Source of the DNA: Eubacterium sp. UBA3279
Lineage (GTDB): Bacteria > Bacillota > Clostridia > Lachnospirales > Lachnospiraceae
DNA length: 14,482 nt
NCBI GenBank assembly: GCA_002361775.1
Contig: DETV01000011.1
Coordinates: 1 to 14,482 of the forward strand
Direction: 5' to 3'
Part shown: positions 14,213 to 14,482 of the stretch, in pieces
Layout: each line of letters opens with the position of its first letter
How positions within the stretch are numbered: position 1 is the stretch's first letter
The notes under the pieces: generated by a model
The model's input: only the letters and a program-made list of their open reading frames with translations
Databases searched by the model: none
Told to the model about the DNA's origin: nothing
Program-made: the position numbers and the translations under genes

Positions 14213-14431
14213 TTATTCTAAAATGCTATCATAATCATCTTCATCTGTATCAATTGTACAATCACAGTTGGAACATTCCCAGCAACCATCCCAATACATA
14301 ATGCAACCACATTCAGGACAATCTTTAATTTTGGTTCCGCTCATATCATCGTCCAATTCACCGGAGCAATATGGACAACTAGTATATTCTGATTCATCAT
14401 ATACTCTATCACAATCTGGGCACATCTGCAT
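14213..14431 (-). CDS. Small double zinc-ribbon protein
   Basis: A 72-residue acidic protein with eleven cysteines. Two CxxC pairs (Cys4/7 in CPDC and Cys19/22 in CPYC) can form a first zinc ribbon. Cys38/41 in CPEC with Cys53/56 in CSNC can form a second, with additional Cys43, Cys50 and Cys58. The tail is Asp/Glu-rich. AGGAGG at 14440-14445 is 8 bases from the ATG at 14429-14431; the GTG at 14440 that would add three residues overlaps it and is rejected. Such small ribbons usually bind protein or nucleic acid, but nothing in the sequence identifies a partner. It appears to be a single-gene unit with its own terminator, among decayed genes. Confidence 0.75.
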   Translation of the reverse strand: MQMCPDCDRVYDESEYTSCPYCSGELDDDMSGTKIKDCPECGCIMYWDGCWECSNCDCTIDTDEDDYDSILE

Positions 14432-14464
14432 TCCTTTCACCTCCTTCTACATAAAATCTTATTA

Positions 14465-14481
14465 GGCGTTTGCGAAACGCC
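14465..14481. repeat. Hairpin at the right edge of the window
   Basis: GGCGTTT (14465-14471) and AAACGCC (14475-14481) are perfect inverted repeats around GCG. On the minus strand it is followed by TAATAAGATTTTATG, a poor U-tract, so it may be a weak terminator of an upstream gene outside the window or a leader hairpin of the zinc-ribbon gene. The window ends here. Confidence 0.5.
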
Positions 14482-14482
14482 A

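Noticed and set aside
14432..14440. GTG at 14440 as the zinc-ribbon start
   Set aside because: It overlaps the AGGAGG site; the ATG at 14431 has an 8-base spacing.

Overview
The window looks like a chromosomal stretch from a Gram-positive Firmicute, most likely a gut clostridium of the Lachnospiraceae type. The basis is moderate GC, strong AGGAGG-type ribosome binding sites, hairpin plus U-tract terminators, and the gene mix (GH36 alpha-galactosidase, GPH symporter, AraC regulator, DUF819 protein, YczE-like protein). The genus is an inference; no rRNA or tRNA is present to fix it.

Region 1 (1-4870). The tail of a rightward gene with its terminator is followed by a leftward three-gene cassette: an enolase-superfamily dipeptide epimerase, a DUF819 membrane protein and a CocE/PepX-type serine hydrolase with a large N-terminal extension. 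A sigma-A-like promoter overlapped by a 10-bp-arm inverted repeat precedes the epimerase, and a strong terminator follows the hydrolase. The simplest reading is uptake or release and breakdown of small peptides, possibly cell-wall-derived, but the substrate is not shown by the sequence.

Region 2 (4981-6342). A complete insertion sequence of 1325 bp (4997-6321) has a DDE transposase of the IS4 supergroup, 34-bp imperfect terminal inverted repeats and a 7-bp target duplication ATTTTTA. It landed in the spacer of an AT-rich inverted repeat, in the gap between the epimerase promoter and a divergent XRE-cupin regulator.

Region 3 (6360-7830). The XRE-cupin regulator, with its own promoter, converges on an orphan PstB-like ABC ATPase; the stop codons are 3 bp apart and no permease gene is visible.

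Region 4 (7871-13418). A leftward alpha-galactoside module: an AraC-family regulator (own promoter and terminator), a MelB-type GPH symporter, a cytoplasmic GH36 alpha-galactosidase and a YczE-like membrane protein whose start lies 3 bp past the galactosidase stop. The symporter would import melibiose or raffinose-type sugars, the galactosidase would cleave them inside the cell, and the regulator would respond to the sugar. The role of the third membrane protein is unknown. This module appears lower in GC than regions 1-3.

Region 5 (13438-14482). An AT-rich decayed stretch holds two gene remnants on the minus strand, one frameshifted several times but still followed by a strong terminator. 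A small, intact, cysteine-rich double zinc-ribbon protein gene with its own terminator follows, and a hairpin sits at the window edge.

No CRISPR array, tRNA, rRNA or clear riboswitch was found. No wholly new defence or mobile system is evident. The most promising unusual items are the peptide cassette with its extended hydrolase, the insertion into the palindrome, the hairpin around the transposase start, and the decayed approximately 130-residue gene.
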